This document shows positions 47,380 through 58,715 of a stretch of DNA of 64,000 nucleotides, one piece after another (the stretch's first letter is position 1; the number at the start of each line of letters is the position of its first letter). The notes beneath the pieces were generated by a model. The model did not search any database. It worked only from the letters and a program-made list of their open reading frames with translations, and was not told the origin of the DNA. Source of the stretch: Purshia tridentata (lineage: Eukaryota; Streptophyta; Magnoliopsida; Rosales; Rosaceae); NCBI GenBank assembly GCA_003254885.1, contig QANT01005428.1, positions 1-64,000 on the forward strand. Direction: 5' to 3'. Both the position numbers and the translations under genes were made by a program.

Positions 47380-50300
47380 ATGCAGCTTCACATATCACCC
47401 AGTCTGAGGCATGTGACTGTGCTTCAAGGGAAAGGAGTCAGAGAATTCATCAAAGTGAAAGTTGGGTCCAGGAGGCTTTCATATCGGATGCTCTTCTATT
47501 CTATTCTTTTCTTCACATTTCTTCTCAGGTTTGTGTTTGTGTTGACAGCAGTGGACACCATTGATGGAGAAAGCAAGTGCTCCACCATAGGTATGTATGT
47601 TCCTGTTAAGCCATTCTATCTAATATTTCATCCCCCGCACACACACACAAAAAAGAATGTGGGTAGCATTGTTTTCAGGGATTCAGAAGAATGCATGTGG
47701 TTTTGCAAGGAATGTCATGTCAATCTACCCAAACTTCAAATTCCAATATCATTGTTGAGTTTTTTGTTTTTCAAAAAGGGTATATAGTAGGTAGATTTTA
47801 ATGCATGCCTGATCCAAAATAAAAGTATAACAAAATAACATATAATTTTAATGGAATCTGACATGTTAAGATTGTCATATGGTTTATATTGATAATTTAT
47901 AATTGTATAACATGTCGAATATATGATAAAACAACATTTAATAGACTGTACATATCTGGCTAGAAAAACTTGGTTGTTTTACAGATAAAAACAAAAAAAG
48001 TAGTTCTTATGCAAAAAGGAAAAGAACAAGAATTGTAAGTATTAAGATAAGTGGGACTTATCTATAGTTCATCAATAAAGTTTAAAAAATAGCGTTCAAA
48101 GTATATAGTTATTATCTAGGTTTCATATAAAACATGTCTTTTGTGCCTCGAAAATATCAACTACTGCAGGCTAATATTAACATAATTAAATGTTGATATT
48201 TGATCAACCATTGGACTCTTCATTTATTTAGTAATTCTTTGGCAACACAAATATGATCTACTAGGAAAATTGGTAAACAAATATTCTAACAACTATAAGT
48301 ACAAGAGGAACTTATAAAAATTACCCTTTTTCTTTTTTCTTCTTTATGGAATCCAATTCATGTGCTATCCTATCCACTGAATTATGCCAATTAAATAAAA
48401 AGGTTTGAGATATACGTGAAATATGTGGTAGGTGAAGTTACATAAGCACCCCTTAAGGTCCTAATTATTTAAAATTGGATTTGTCAAAGGCTCTCAAAGC
48501 TCCTTTCAGAACATAAAGGTGCTGATTGAAACTGTAATTCTCTGCAACATCATAAATTATCCCACATGCACTAATTTCATTATGAATGTTTGATTTTGAT
48601 ATATCTATAACCAAGTAATTTATACATGAATGTGTGTCCTGATGTCAAAGGCTCTCAAAGCTCCTTTCAGAACATAAAGGTGCTGATTGAAACTGTAATT
48701 CTCTGCAACATCATAAATTATCCCACATGCACTAATTTATCTATGAATGTTTGATTTTGATATATCTATAACCAAGTAATTTATACATGAATGTGTGTCC
48801 TGATAAAAAAAGTAGTGAGTCAACTTGCTTGATGTAGGCTTGCTCCTCTTAATTTAAGTTTTTTTGATTAATAACAAGAATACTATTATAAAGTGTCTTT
48901 TCTTTCTATTCATAACAATAATATTGATTTGAAGCGAGTCAAAAAACAAAAATGGTTGGATGTAGGATTTGCCTTCTTTCATTTAATTTGTTAATCAATA
49001 ACAATAATACTGATCTGAAGTGTCTTTTATTTCTATTTATAACAATAATACTGATGATTTGAAGTGTGTCAACTTGCTCAATGTACCTATCAAAAAAGCT
49101 TGCTCCCATTTCTATTATTTTCTCACTTTTAAATTGTTTAATTATTTTACATAATAATTCATGTATAATTGGTGCAACACAAGAGAGTGAGAAAGGTGAA
49201 AGAAAAAAGAATACTAATGATTATTATTTATAATGATAATAACAATAATAATATCTTTAATTAAACGCATTTTTATAGGTATTTTAAGTTCTAATATTTG
49301 TTTTAATGGTAGGTTGCTTGGGGAAAAGACTAGGACCAAGGATTTTGGGAAGAAGGCTTGAATCAAGTGTAATCTCCTAATCCGTACTTATGGTTAATGA
49401 TATTATTTAATTACAATTCTTCTTTTTTTTGGTTTTCTATTGGAAAAATGTAAGGTACTCATACAAGTTTTTTCCCTAATTAAAATTATTTTTAATTTCT
49501 GAAAGGTCCCTGAAGTGATATACCAAGTATTAGAAGAACCCATTGGCAAAGATGAATTACAAGGAAGATCTGATATTCCTCAGTCCCTAGATGAGTTTAT
49601 GGCTGAGATAAGGGAAGGCAAAACAGACGCAAGGACCTTTGCTGTCAAGCTCAGAGCTATGGTACTGCCTTTCAATATATTTTTCATTGAAAACTAATTA
49701 TTGCCACCTTTAAGAAATTGGAGGGGCATCACGTTTTAGGTTTCTTGATAAGAAAACTAACATATTTTGAACTTGAAATATTACGATGTGGTCAATATGT
49801 GAGTTAAAATATGAGTCGAGATTTCATATTCCCATCTTAACTCACATCTCGACTCGACCTTAACTATAGCAAAACTTTGATAGAGTCTAAAACATGCTAC
49901 TTCTCTAAATTAAATAAAAATAGCTAGTTTTCTAATCGATGTTTCTAAGCAATTTATTTTTGAAAAAACCCTCCTGTTTTCTATTTTTGCAAGAGTAGCT
50001 TGAGATATAAGACAATGGGCATATTTCAGGTCACACTTCTACAGCAAAGAACCAGAAATGCCAAAATCCAAGAATACTTGTATCGGCATGTAGCATCAAG
50101 CAGCATACCTAAACAGCTTCACTGCCTAGCCCTGAGGTTAGCCAATGAGCATGCCACCAATGCAGCTGCTCGCCTCCAGCTCCCTTCTGCTGAACTCGTC
50201 CCTGCCCTTGTTGACAACTCCTACTTCCACTTTGTCCTCGCCTCAGACAATGTGCTTGCCGCCTCTGTCGTTGCCACTTCCCTTGTCCGCAACTCATTGC

Positions 50301-50704
50301 GTCCTCACAAAGTTGTCCTCCACATAATCACAGATAGAAAGACATACTATCCCATGCAGGCATGGTTTTCTTTGCATCCCTTATCACCTGCAATAATTGA
50401 GGTCAAGGCATTGCACCATTTTGATTGGTTTACAAAGGGGAAGGTGCCAGTGATGGAAGCAATGGAGAAAGACCAAAGGGTGAGATCACAGTTCAGAGGA
50501 GGGTCATCAGCCATTGTGGCAAATAATACTGAGAAGCCTAATGTTATTGCAGCAAAGTTGCAAGCACTTAGTCCCAAGTATAACTCAGTGATGAATCATA
50601 TCAGAATACATCTACCAGAGGTAGCATGCTTAACCATGGATTAATAGCATTCAAGATTACTCAAAATGTTTCCATAAGCCTACTTTGCCAAGACTAATGC
50701 CCAG

Positions 50705-50753
<49 letters not shown>

Positions 50754-51603
50754 AGGGAGAAAATTAATTTCTTCTTAGAGTTATTGTGATTTTCTCTGCA
50801 GTTTGTGCTAATTCATGCTTAATCTCTACTATGCAGATGTTTCCTAGTCTAAACAAGATAGTGTTCTTGGATGATGACATAGTAGTTCAAACGGATCTTT
50901 CACCACTGTGGGATATCGACATGAATGGAAAGGTCAATGGAGCGGTTGAAACATGCAGGGGAGAAGATAACTTTGTGATGTCAAAGTGGTTTAAGAGTTA
51001 TCTGAACTTCTCTCACCCTCTGATATCGAAGAATTTCGATCCCAATACATGCGCATGGGCTTATGGCATGAACATTTTTGATCTAGAGGCTTGGAGGAAA
51101 ACCAACATAAGCCTTAAATACCACTATTGGGTTGAACAGGTCAGCTCTGTCATGCATCATACTAAGAGAAAGAAGAACAAAATAACTTTTCCCAAAATAA
51201 CATTTGTTTAAGATTTCACCTTATTTTTGGGCCTGGAAGATTTCACCTTTTAATTCTTAAGAAAATGTGTTACTATATTTCTAAAATCTTCTAATTATTC
51301 GGTATTATCTTTATGCAGAACTTGAAATCAGACCTGAGCTTGTGGCAGCTAGGAACATTACCCCCTGGCCTAATAGCATTCCACGGTCAAGTCCAAGTTA
51401 TTGATCCTTTCTGGCACATGTTGGGACTGGGATATCAGGAAAACACAAGTTCTGCTGATGTTAAGAGTGCCGGTGTCATCCATTTCAATGGGAGAGCAAA
51501 GCCTTGGCTAGAGATTGCATTTCCTAAACTTCAGCCATTTTGGGCAAAATATGTCAACTTCTCAGATAAATTCATCAAGAGCTGTCATATTAGGGCATCT
51601 TAG
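47380..51603 (+). CDS. GAUT12: GAUT12/IRX8: putative galacturonosyltransferase, secondary-wall synthesis
   Basis: Six exons: 47380-47590, 49313-49368, 49506-49661, 50030-50620, 50837-51139, 51319-51603; 1602 nt or 533 residues (Arabidopsis 535). It is a type II Golgi protein: MQLHISPSLRHVTVLQGKG opens a short cytosolic tail, and residues about 37-58 form the membrane anchor. The CLGKRLGPRILGRR stem block, EYLYRHVASSSIPKQLHCLA and the GT8 catalytic region follow. The metal-binding FLDDDIVVQTDLSPLWD has its Asp triad at about 350-352, and HFNGRAKPW lies at about 494-502. The GAUT12-specific N-terminus separates it from GAUT13/14. In Arabidopsis GAUT12 is needed for normal glucuronoxylan and homogalacturonan in xylem walls (irx8). 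Intron 1 (1.7 kb) carries a 161-bp tandem duplication, and intron 4 a 46-base A run. Confidence 0.97.
48482..48803. repeat. 161-bp tandem duplication in GAUT12 intron 1
   Basis: Two adjacent copies, 48482-48642 and 48643-48803, start TGTCAAAGGCTCTCAAAGCT and differ only in a few bases near CTAATTTCATTATG versus CTAATTTATCTATG. Near identity implies a recent event. It does not touch a splice site. Confidence 0.93.
48865..49080. repeat. Degenerate AT-rich repeats in GAUT12 intron 1
   Basis: Words such as AACAATAATACTGAT, TGAAGTGTCTTTT and TTTCTATT[CT]ATAACAATAAT recur about three times over 200 bp, giving imperfect repeats that include an AAT microsatellite-like component. Confidence 0.55.
50705..50750. 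repeat. 46-base A homopolymer in GAUT12 intron 4
   Basis: An uninterrupted A run lies about 85 bp before the acceptor of exon 5. The true length is doubtful because assemblies mis-size such runs. Confidence 0.9.
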
Positions 51604-52687
51604 GTTGGATTTTGAGAGGTATATGTCGACAATATTGATGATAAAGAGTGTATATGAGGAAAAGAAAAAAGAGAAAGAGTTCTTCCCAAATTCAAGGCTT
51701 TCATACTGAATGCAAGATGAAATCAGCACCAGGCTTCTGATTTGCAGAACTCTCTTCCCTCGGTGGAAATTCCTTAACTGTCTTTCTGTGTTCCTTTTTT
51801 CTGTTCTTTTCTCTTTCACAACCATAAATTTTTGTTATAAGTGATAGCAATATGTTAGTATGCAGTACATGCAATAAAATGCAAGACCACATACTTATAA
51901 GACTCACTGAAAATACAAGCTCAAGAGTATTAGGATGTAAACAAATCTAAAATTCAAAGTTACCAAATAAGGACAGATTATAGGACACATGAAATAAAGA
52001 GAGCAAATTTTTTACAGTATTTAGGAAAATAATGATATGTAAGTGCAGGGCAGGCCAGAAATTATGGAGGAACTTTGGTTCCAACAGTTAGAAACAGCAC
52101 TGAAAGGATCAGCTATACGTAGTCACTATGAATTGCTTAGACTACACACAACAAGCTCTTAAAAGTGATGGCAGGGAGGATAGCATTAGGATTCAGGTTT
52201 TCCTGGTTACTAACTTACTACTAAAATCATAGAAATCATAGCTATTTGGGCCACTAATGACTCTCAGGACTCTTCGGTGAGAAATGCCAGCAAACAAAAC
52301 TGCATTATAAGAACTACCAACTTTGAAAGTCCTTGTGCATGGAAAATCGCCTCTGGTTTACATTGAAAATCATTCTCAAGCTAGTTTAATGACATGTATA
52401 ATAAATATAGTCAACCTTAATTTCCAATTGAAAAAGACAAAGAAGCTATAATAATCTATTTTAGAAATGCAATATGGTTTAATGAAGAAATAAAGAGCAA
52501 TCTAAATTTGTTCCTTGTAATCAATAAAAGAGTCAATGCAGAACAAGCTCAGGAGATGTAACAGTCACAAGTGGGTAAGAATGCAATAGCATTCATTCAC
52601 ACAATTCAACATACAGCTTCTAAAGTAAAGAATTTAATGCAGAAAAACAAAAATTAAAGATTATACAAAACAGTCATTCAACGACAC
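51604..52687. other. Intergenic between convergent GAUT12 and DUF1995 gene
   Basis: Probable 3' UTRs of both genes at the ends, with AT-rich DNA between. No other gene is seen. Confidence 0.5.
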
Positions 52688-53707
52688 TTACTTCTTTCCG
52701 GTTATATTTGACACCATGTCCCTGAAAAACTTCACGGAGTTGGTAACAGGTGAATTAATGGCCATCAAATTATACAAAACATTCTCAACTTCAGCAATTG
52801 ACGGCCGTGATTTGAACTGCGAAATTGCTTTCAACTCCCCTTCTTCTTCAACAAGAACAGCCCACTTCTCACCGCTCACAACCCCATCTCTCACACACTT
52901 GAAAACCACTCCATTTCTTTTACTCAAAAGCCCTTGGACCTCTAAACCCATAAATGAAAAAATGACCTCAAATGAACCCACAAACCCGCTCAGCTCACCA
53001 AACTCAGCCTCATCCTCAAACACCCACTTGGGGTTGAAAATAACCACCGGCCTTGGGTACAATAGATCAGCAACGGCTTTCATAACGGCCAGTTGGGACC
53101 CCTCTGGCGCCATAAACACTACCACGTCAGCAGAGTTCAAAATTCTGGTATTACCGTTGGTGATTGAAGATAAGTCTAAATGTTCAACTGGGCTTGAACT
53201 TGAAGGGTAAGACTGAAAGGCATTCAATGCAGCTTCTGTGAAAGTAATGTTAGGCCACAAAATTGAGATGTTAACTGGGGAGCCTTTTCTTTTAATGGGT
53301 AGGTCTTGAAAGACCTCAAAAGCGAGTTGGGAGAGGGCCACCGGAGAGTCATCGATGACCGGGATTTCAATTCGGAACCTGGGTTGCTTGAGTCTTTTGA
53401 GCCTATTGGTGAGTCTGAGGTTGTTGAGGGGCTTTTCTAAGGTGGTTGAGAGACAGGTTTTGGCTTGTTGAATGGCTGCTTCTTTTGAGTTTGGTGGGGT
53501 GGGAGAAGATAGGGAGCAGAGTGGGGATAGTGGAGGGATTTTGGAATTGTGGAGGAGAGTTGAAGGCAAGAAGATATGGGAATGTTGGTGATGGTGTTTG
53601 GGAAATGAAAGAGAAGGGAAGGAGAGAGCTTTAGTGAGTGGAAATAGGGTTGGTGGCTTGGAAGTTGTAATGGTCTTTGTATGAGTTTTGACAAGATTGG
53701 AAGCCAT
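52688..53707 (-). CDS. DUF1995-domain chloroplast protein
   Basis: Single exon, 339 residues, from MASNLVKTHTKTITTSKPP. The first 70 or so residues are rich in Ser, Thr, Pro and His with almost no acids, as in plastid transit peptides. Residues from about 75 match the DUF1995 fold: KEAAIQQAKTCLSTTLEKPL, RFRIEIPVIDDSP, ILNSADVVVFMAPEGSQLA, PVVIFNPKWVFEDEAEFGEL and SFEVIFSFMGLEVQG. The family occurs in plastids and cyanobacteria; one member, LPA3, assists photosystem II assembly. I would not extend that role to this protein, which looks closer to a second branch (At5g27560-like, from memory). The frame is intact and ends SNITGKK. Confidence 0.87.
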   Translation of the reverse strand: MASNLVKTHTKTITTSKPPTLFPLTKALSFPSLSFPKHHHQHSHIFLPSTLLHNSKIPPLSPLCSLSSPTPPNSKEAAIQQAKTCLSTTLEKPLNNLRLTNRLKRLKQPRFRIEIPVIDDSPVALSQLAFEVFQDLPIKRKGSPVNISILWPNITFTEAALNAFQSYPSSSSPVEHLDLSSITNGNTRILNSADVVVFMAPEGSQLAVMKAVADLLYPRPVVIFNPKWVFEDEAEFGELSGFVGSFEVIFSFMGLEVQGLLSKRNGVVFKCVRDGVVSGEKWAVLVEEEGELKAISQFKSRPSIAEVENVLYNLMAINSPVTNSVKFFRDMVSNITGKK

Positions 53708-54459
53708 TTTTGAGTCTTTAGCAGAGGAGGAAAGAGCTGAAAGAGAACTAAGTAGTTGCCAGACTCACTAAAAGATAAGGTTTCTTGGCAGGTTGTGAAG
53801 CCTTGATAAGTACTTGCAGAACAGTTTCTGCTTGGAATAGATATGGGTCCTCGGTGAATGTCTCATTTCTAGAAAAGCAATTTAATTCTCGTGTGCATGG
53901 ACACACAATTGCATTTAATTTAGGATTTGATCTCTTGCTAATGGCCTTGAGACTACAACATTAACATCCAGTTTGTGTGGTTCCTAACAAACAAAATAAA
54001 TTTCATAAAATGAAAAAAGGATGCAACCTTCAACTGTGCGTGCTTCAACTGTGCGTGTTGTTTGAAAATTCTAATCCAACCTATCTATACAAATTCATAA
54101 AGCACACAACCGAAAAGGCAATCCCAACCTCTCTCTAGAAATCCACAAGGCAGTCAATTCTTCGGCCAGTAACTACAATGCCCAAGTCCACATAGCTTTA
54201 CCTAAGTTGAGGCGGTGGATACCCCCACCCAAAAAGAAAATTGTAACAAAAAGTAACCAAATTAACTTATTACCATTTACACGTGAATACCAGCATTAAT
54301 TCATAAAAGTACCCAGGTTGCAGATACAATCAAGTCACCCACCAAATTCAGTTAGTAGACATCAACTTAAAAAAAAAAAGACCAGAACAATGACCACATA
54401 ATACACTTGTTTGGGACAAATTGTAATCCCAATCACTAAATCAATTTTAGATAGCCAAG
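53708..54459. other. Intergenic, no gene seen
   Basis: Holds the promoter of the DUF1995 gene (-) at its left and the 3' flank of the bHLH gene (-) at its right. A 14-base word TTCAACTGTGCGTG is repeated in tandem near 54030-54058. Confidence 0.5.
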
Positions 54460-57400
54460 TTAAGCAACTGGTGGGCGGAGTACATGATCCTGTGAAGTAT
54501 CCACCGAGGCAGGAGGCATGAACTGCCACATTGCAACCTGAGGGGGGTAGCCAATGAAAGGAATCATCTTGTTGCCATGAGCTTGGCCTTGAGCAGCAAA
54601 TGCAGCGGGCATTGCAGGAGGGGGAGGCATGAAGCTAGGCTGTGCATTCATGGCCTTCAGTTGCTGTTCCAATTTCTCTTTCTCTGACTTCAGCCTCTGC
54701 TTCTCATCACGAAGTTCATTCTTCTCTGTCTGCATGAGGGGGGAAAAAAATGCTTTACACGTTGCCTAGTTATTTTTACACCAGCAGTTTCTGGGTTTCT
54801 TAGCCCTATCAGCCGCTAACAGGTAGAATAAAGGGTAGGAATCACATAGAATGTAAGGCTTTTGATTTCCAATTGTCCTCAAATTTTCGATCAAATGAAA
54901 GAAAGGCTTACCTTCAATTCCTTGATCTTCTCCTGGAGGCTAGAATTTGAGTCCTTCAACTTCTGGGCTTCACCTCGTAACTGATTCACCATTCGGACAG
55001 CATCAACCAAAATAGCAGCCTTGTCTGTCTTGGGGGGCCTTCCAGGCTCCAATATAGAGCCCAATTCCAGAAACCTATTATTGGTTCATGTCAAGCATAA
55101 AACAAGCCTGCCTCAAAGAGAGGAGAGGAAGAGAGAGCGGAGAGAGAGAAAAAGAGAGAGAGAGAATGAAAAAGAGTACTTGTCATTCAGCCTATCTCTC
55201 CGCAACTTCTCCCTACATGCCTTGGAGCTAGTTGCACTGCAGGATTCAGATCTACCCCTAAAGAGAAAAAAGCAACAGACGGAGGAAACCAGGTGGAATA
55301 AGATGAATTCAAAATACTAACATGTAAATAAATAGGGTGGTGATTTTGAAAAGAACATGATAAAATGTCAGGAAACAACACAAAGTTGACAAGATTGTGT
55401 TCGTGTCAGGTTATTTTAACATGAAATTGAAGGAAATTAAACCAACACAGAATTGGAACAAAATTGATACTTAAATTGACACAATTGACACAAAATAATT
55501 CTCTGAAAATAAAGCACAAGTGTTTCTTGTGTCACGTCACCCATTTAATAAATGGGTTGTGTTTGTGCCAGGCTATACTAACACATTGTGGTATCATGTC
55601 ATGTTCTTGTTTTTTAGCATATTTGTGTCATCTTGTGCCAAATCCACAGGCACTTGATAGAACATATAAACTTGACACTTTTTTCTTTTCATTCATTTTT
55701 TGGGGGCTCAACATCTAACCAAAGATAGACAATGGTGATGGCAAGTAAGCATGCTTGTTGGTGATTGAAGACCTCATGCTAAAATTTGATTTAGAATCCT
55801 CAAACATGGCTACTGTAAAACAAATTAATCATCACTTCCGTAAAAGCAGCACAGGGAATCAAAATATAGCCAAATAAGTATACAAGGTATAAAGCCTGGA
55901 AAAGAGTCAGTGAGAATGAAAATTTTAAAGTGGTTACACATTGTGATTATCTTCGGTGAGAAAAGTCCAAGTTTTGTACCTCTTTTTTGAGCCAGATTCC
56001 TTGACACCTTCTACATCCCCCAATGAGCCATCAATTTCAACACTGGTGAACGGATCAAGTCACCACCAAATAAAGAAAATGAGTAAGCAACCACAAAAGT
56101 TACCCAATCTAAAAAATGAATGAACAATACAAACACTTGTAACAAGTAAAAACATTATAACTTTACCACTGAAAACAGATGATAATACAAACACCCAAAA
56201 CCTTGCTGCACTCTTTGTTGTTTCCAACCAGCCAGAAAATACATAAATTTAAGCCAAACCTTTTCTCATTAACCTAAGCTCAAATAAAGAATCTAAAAGG
56301 TAAACCAAGCCAATGAACTGTTCCCTAAAAAATAAATTGAACCAGAAGTACAAGTAAGAACTTTCTTAATCTATTTCAACTCTAGGACCCTTGTTTCACA
56401 AAAGCCCTCAACAAAAAGAAACTAAAACCATATTATTTCCCAAAGCAAGTACAAGATCAATGCATGGATGGACAGATGTATGCATGCATGCATGCATGAA
56501 TACATGCAACTTTGTCAGTAACCCTTTCCATAGCTAATAAGAACTGATGCTTTCACCCTTTATAAATAAAAATTGGCACCATTGAAGTCATCTTCTTCTT
56601 TCAAGGACCAATAACTCAAGACTCCCAGTCCATTGTAAAGTTCTTGCTAAGATTTTCTATTATGTACACTACTCCAACCAACAGATGTACACACCAAAGA
56701 AAGTCTCAATTACATAGAAAAAATGAAAAATGAAGTGATAAATTGAAACTGCTATCTGTTGATTCTCACAGTGACTTCCAAGAAAAAATTGAGTTGGGTG
56801 GACAAGTACTGCTTCATCCCACAATCTCTTGCCACTCGAATCATATAGCGAGCAGTTTGTCACAGCTGGGAATTCTCTAAATTGTTGGAAAGTATGGCCT
56901 TTTTTTACTTTAAAAAAATATAACTTTTCTTCTCTTTACTCAGCCAAAACACTAAAAAAGTGATTTTCAGTTAAAATGTCATATAATTTGTCTATCCACA
57001 CAAAGCTGCGGCCAACAGTCCTATAATGCCCCAACAAGTATATGTCTATCATAGGTAAGAAATCTAGACATAGCATCTCAACCCACCAACAAAAGTAGCT
57101 AGGCCAACTTAATCCATTCCAATTCAATCAATAAACAGCATGAATTGAAGTTCCTACCACACATTTCCAAGTCCTAAATAGACCCAAATTAACCAAATCC
57201 CCAAAATCACTGTCAAAATCTAACTAATATATTGGGAATAGTGAAATTAGCAATTTAAACCAGTAAATTCCGACACATGAGCTACCAAAACCAAAAAGCA
57301 CCCAATTGTTCTAGAATTCTACAGAACACCCAAATAAAATCCAAATTGAAAAGCAACAAAAAGAACCCTAATTTGGTTCAAATTATATACACAGAGCACA

Positions 57401-57583
57401 TTATTTAATTACAAGTACAAAAAAGATGAAGAATTTAAAGTACCTGACGCTGGAGGAGCCGGCGAGGGGCTGAGCGGGCCAAGTAAAACCCGAGGAAGGG
57501 ATAGGGAAGTTCCCATCCGGGACTTGAATATCGTCGATCACTGTATAATCGAAGAACCAGTTGGTGCTTTCCGGTGAGACCAT
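54460..57583 (-). CDS. ILR3-like bHLH transcription factor (subgroup IVc)
   Basis: Five exons: 57583-57444, 56042-55980, 55257-55180, 55074-54912, 54729-54460; 714 nt or 237 residues. It opens MVSPESTNWFFDY like Arabidopsis ILR3/bHLH105 and bHLH115. The basic region and first helix are SSKACREKLRRDRLNDKFLE. The loop contains the clade-specific LEPGRPPKTDKAAIL, and the second helix runs into a leucine zipper (LRGEAQKLKDSNSSLQEKIK, then NELRDEKQRLKSEKEKLEQQ). The C-terminus ends MPPASVDTSQDHVLRPPVA, almost invariant in ILR3 orthologs. IVc factors dimerise and act in the nucleus to control iron-deficiency genes. Which IVc member this is (ILR3 or bHLH115) cannot be settled by eye. Intron 2 contains an old MITE-like repeat. 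Confidence 0.94.
55390..55690. mobile_element. Decayed MITE-like palindromic repeat in bHLH intron 2
   Basis: The stretch is built of GTGTC/GTGTTTGTGCC-type words around a palindromic core, ACCCATTTAATAAATGGGT at 55539-55557. That layout resembles the non-autonomous DNA elements with GTGTCGTGT and ACCCGTTTAATAAACGGGT cores common in eudicots, here softened by C-to-T type changes. Ends and target duplications are not clear. Confidence 0.4.
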
Positions 57584-57899
57584 GCTGGGGTGCTGCCGGA
57601 AAAAAATGAGGGGGTGTCCCGGCTGGGGATTAGTGCTATCCTCGGAACCAAACAGAGGGGTTGCTGATTGAAGAAGGCTTCGCCGTTTGTGGGTGGGTTG
57701 GTGGGTTTAGTATGAAAGGGGGGGAATTGGGAATCTATGCGCTGATGATGTGGGATTGGTGGTACAGATGGTGTGTGCTTGTGTGTGTTTCGTCATTCAT
57801 CCAATCCAACACTACCTGACTCTGAGTAAACGCTTTTTCTGGGTTTTGGGCCTCAATTCAAGCCATGGGCCTGGGCCTCTTGGGCATGAGCTCAGGGAT
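57584..57899. other. bHLH promoter and leader region
   Basis: Upstream DNA of the ILR3-like gene. GC-richer near the start codon, as expected for a leader. No named element identified. Confidence 0.45.
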
Positions 57900-58195
57900 A
57901 GAAGGAGTAGTCGTTGTACTCATAAAACTTGGTATGAAAAAGTTATGGACGTTGCCTATGTGGATGGGATTTTCTATTGTGTATTTTGTGATTCATTAGC
58001 ATAGGGTAGTTTCAGAGTTGACCATAAAGGACTGTCACCCTTCCCAGAGGCACCTGTGGGACATGGAGTGTTACCTGGTTCAGTCTGATCATGATGGGGA
58101 GCTCTTATTGGTAGTTGGTTATATAGATGAGCGATTCTTTTATAATTTCCATGTTTATGAGTTTGATGGGTCACGAAAAGCAAGTTGAAATTAAA
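57900..58195 (+). pseudogene. Remnant of an F-box/DUF295-type gene
   Basis: The frame from about 57934 reads WYEKVMDVAYVDGIFYCVFC DSLA, then after a TAG continues GSFRVDHKGLSPFPEAPVGH G. A frame change near 58070 is followed by YLVQSDHDGELLLVVGYID and ERFFYNFHVYEFDGS. These blocks match the C-terminal half of plant F-box DUF295 proteins (the W/D-x-AY-DG-FY and LVES..GELLLV motifs). The N-terminal F-box is absent, and stops plus a frame change show that it is not functional. Family assignment is by motif memory. Confidence 0.65.
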
Positions 58196-58715
58196 CCAAG
58201 TTGAAAATTTTGATTGATCCAAGTCCATTGGTAAGTGTAGTCAATCATTTATTTATCTCAATTATCAGTTATTATTTGTATATCCCTAGTTTTATATACA
58301 TGCTATGCTATCTAGTGAATTTAATTAATAATCTTGTTTATTTTCATTGCAGCCATGCAGATCAAGATTCTAATGCTCAAGGGCTCATGAGAGAGGCCAT
58401 GATCGAACAGCCCAATTGTGCTTTGAGACTTTTTGTTAGTGCTTAATTTGTTAAACTGCTTTCAGCAACATAAATCTTCATTCTTCTAGAACATCCATTT
58501 ATAGTTTACTCTTACTGATAACATCAACTGCTACATAATTTGTAGAAAGAAAATAGGCAATCTTCAATTAATGCTAGCAAACAGCTGAAATTTCAATTAC
58601 TTGAAAGGCATGCTAGCCTTCATATACAGTAATTTCATTCCATGTTTTATTTACCATGAAGATGTTTATGGTCTTGAATCTTGATTAATTATGTAAAATT
58701 GGCATTACATGCAAT

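Noticed and set aside
50705-50750. Poly-A tract as evidence for a retroposed gene copy
   Set aside because: No flanking duplication and no cDNA-like sequence lies upstream of the run; a homopolymer expansion explains it.
56478-56498. ATGCATGC run as a regulatory RY repeat
   Set aside because: It is a simple tandem ATGC repeat in an intron, with no context for seed-type regulation.
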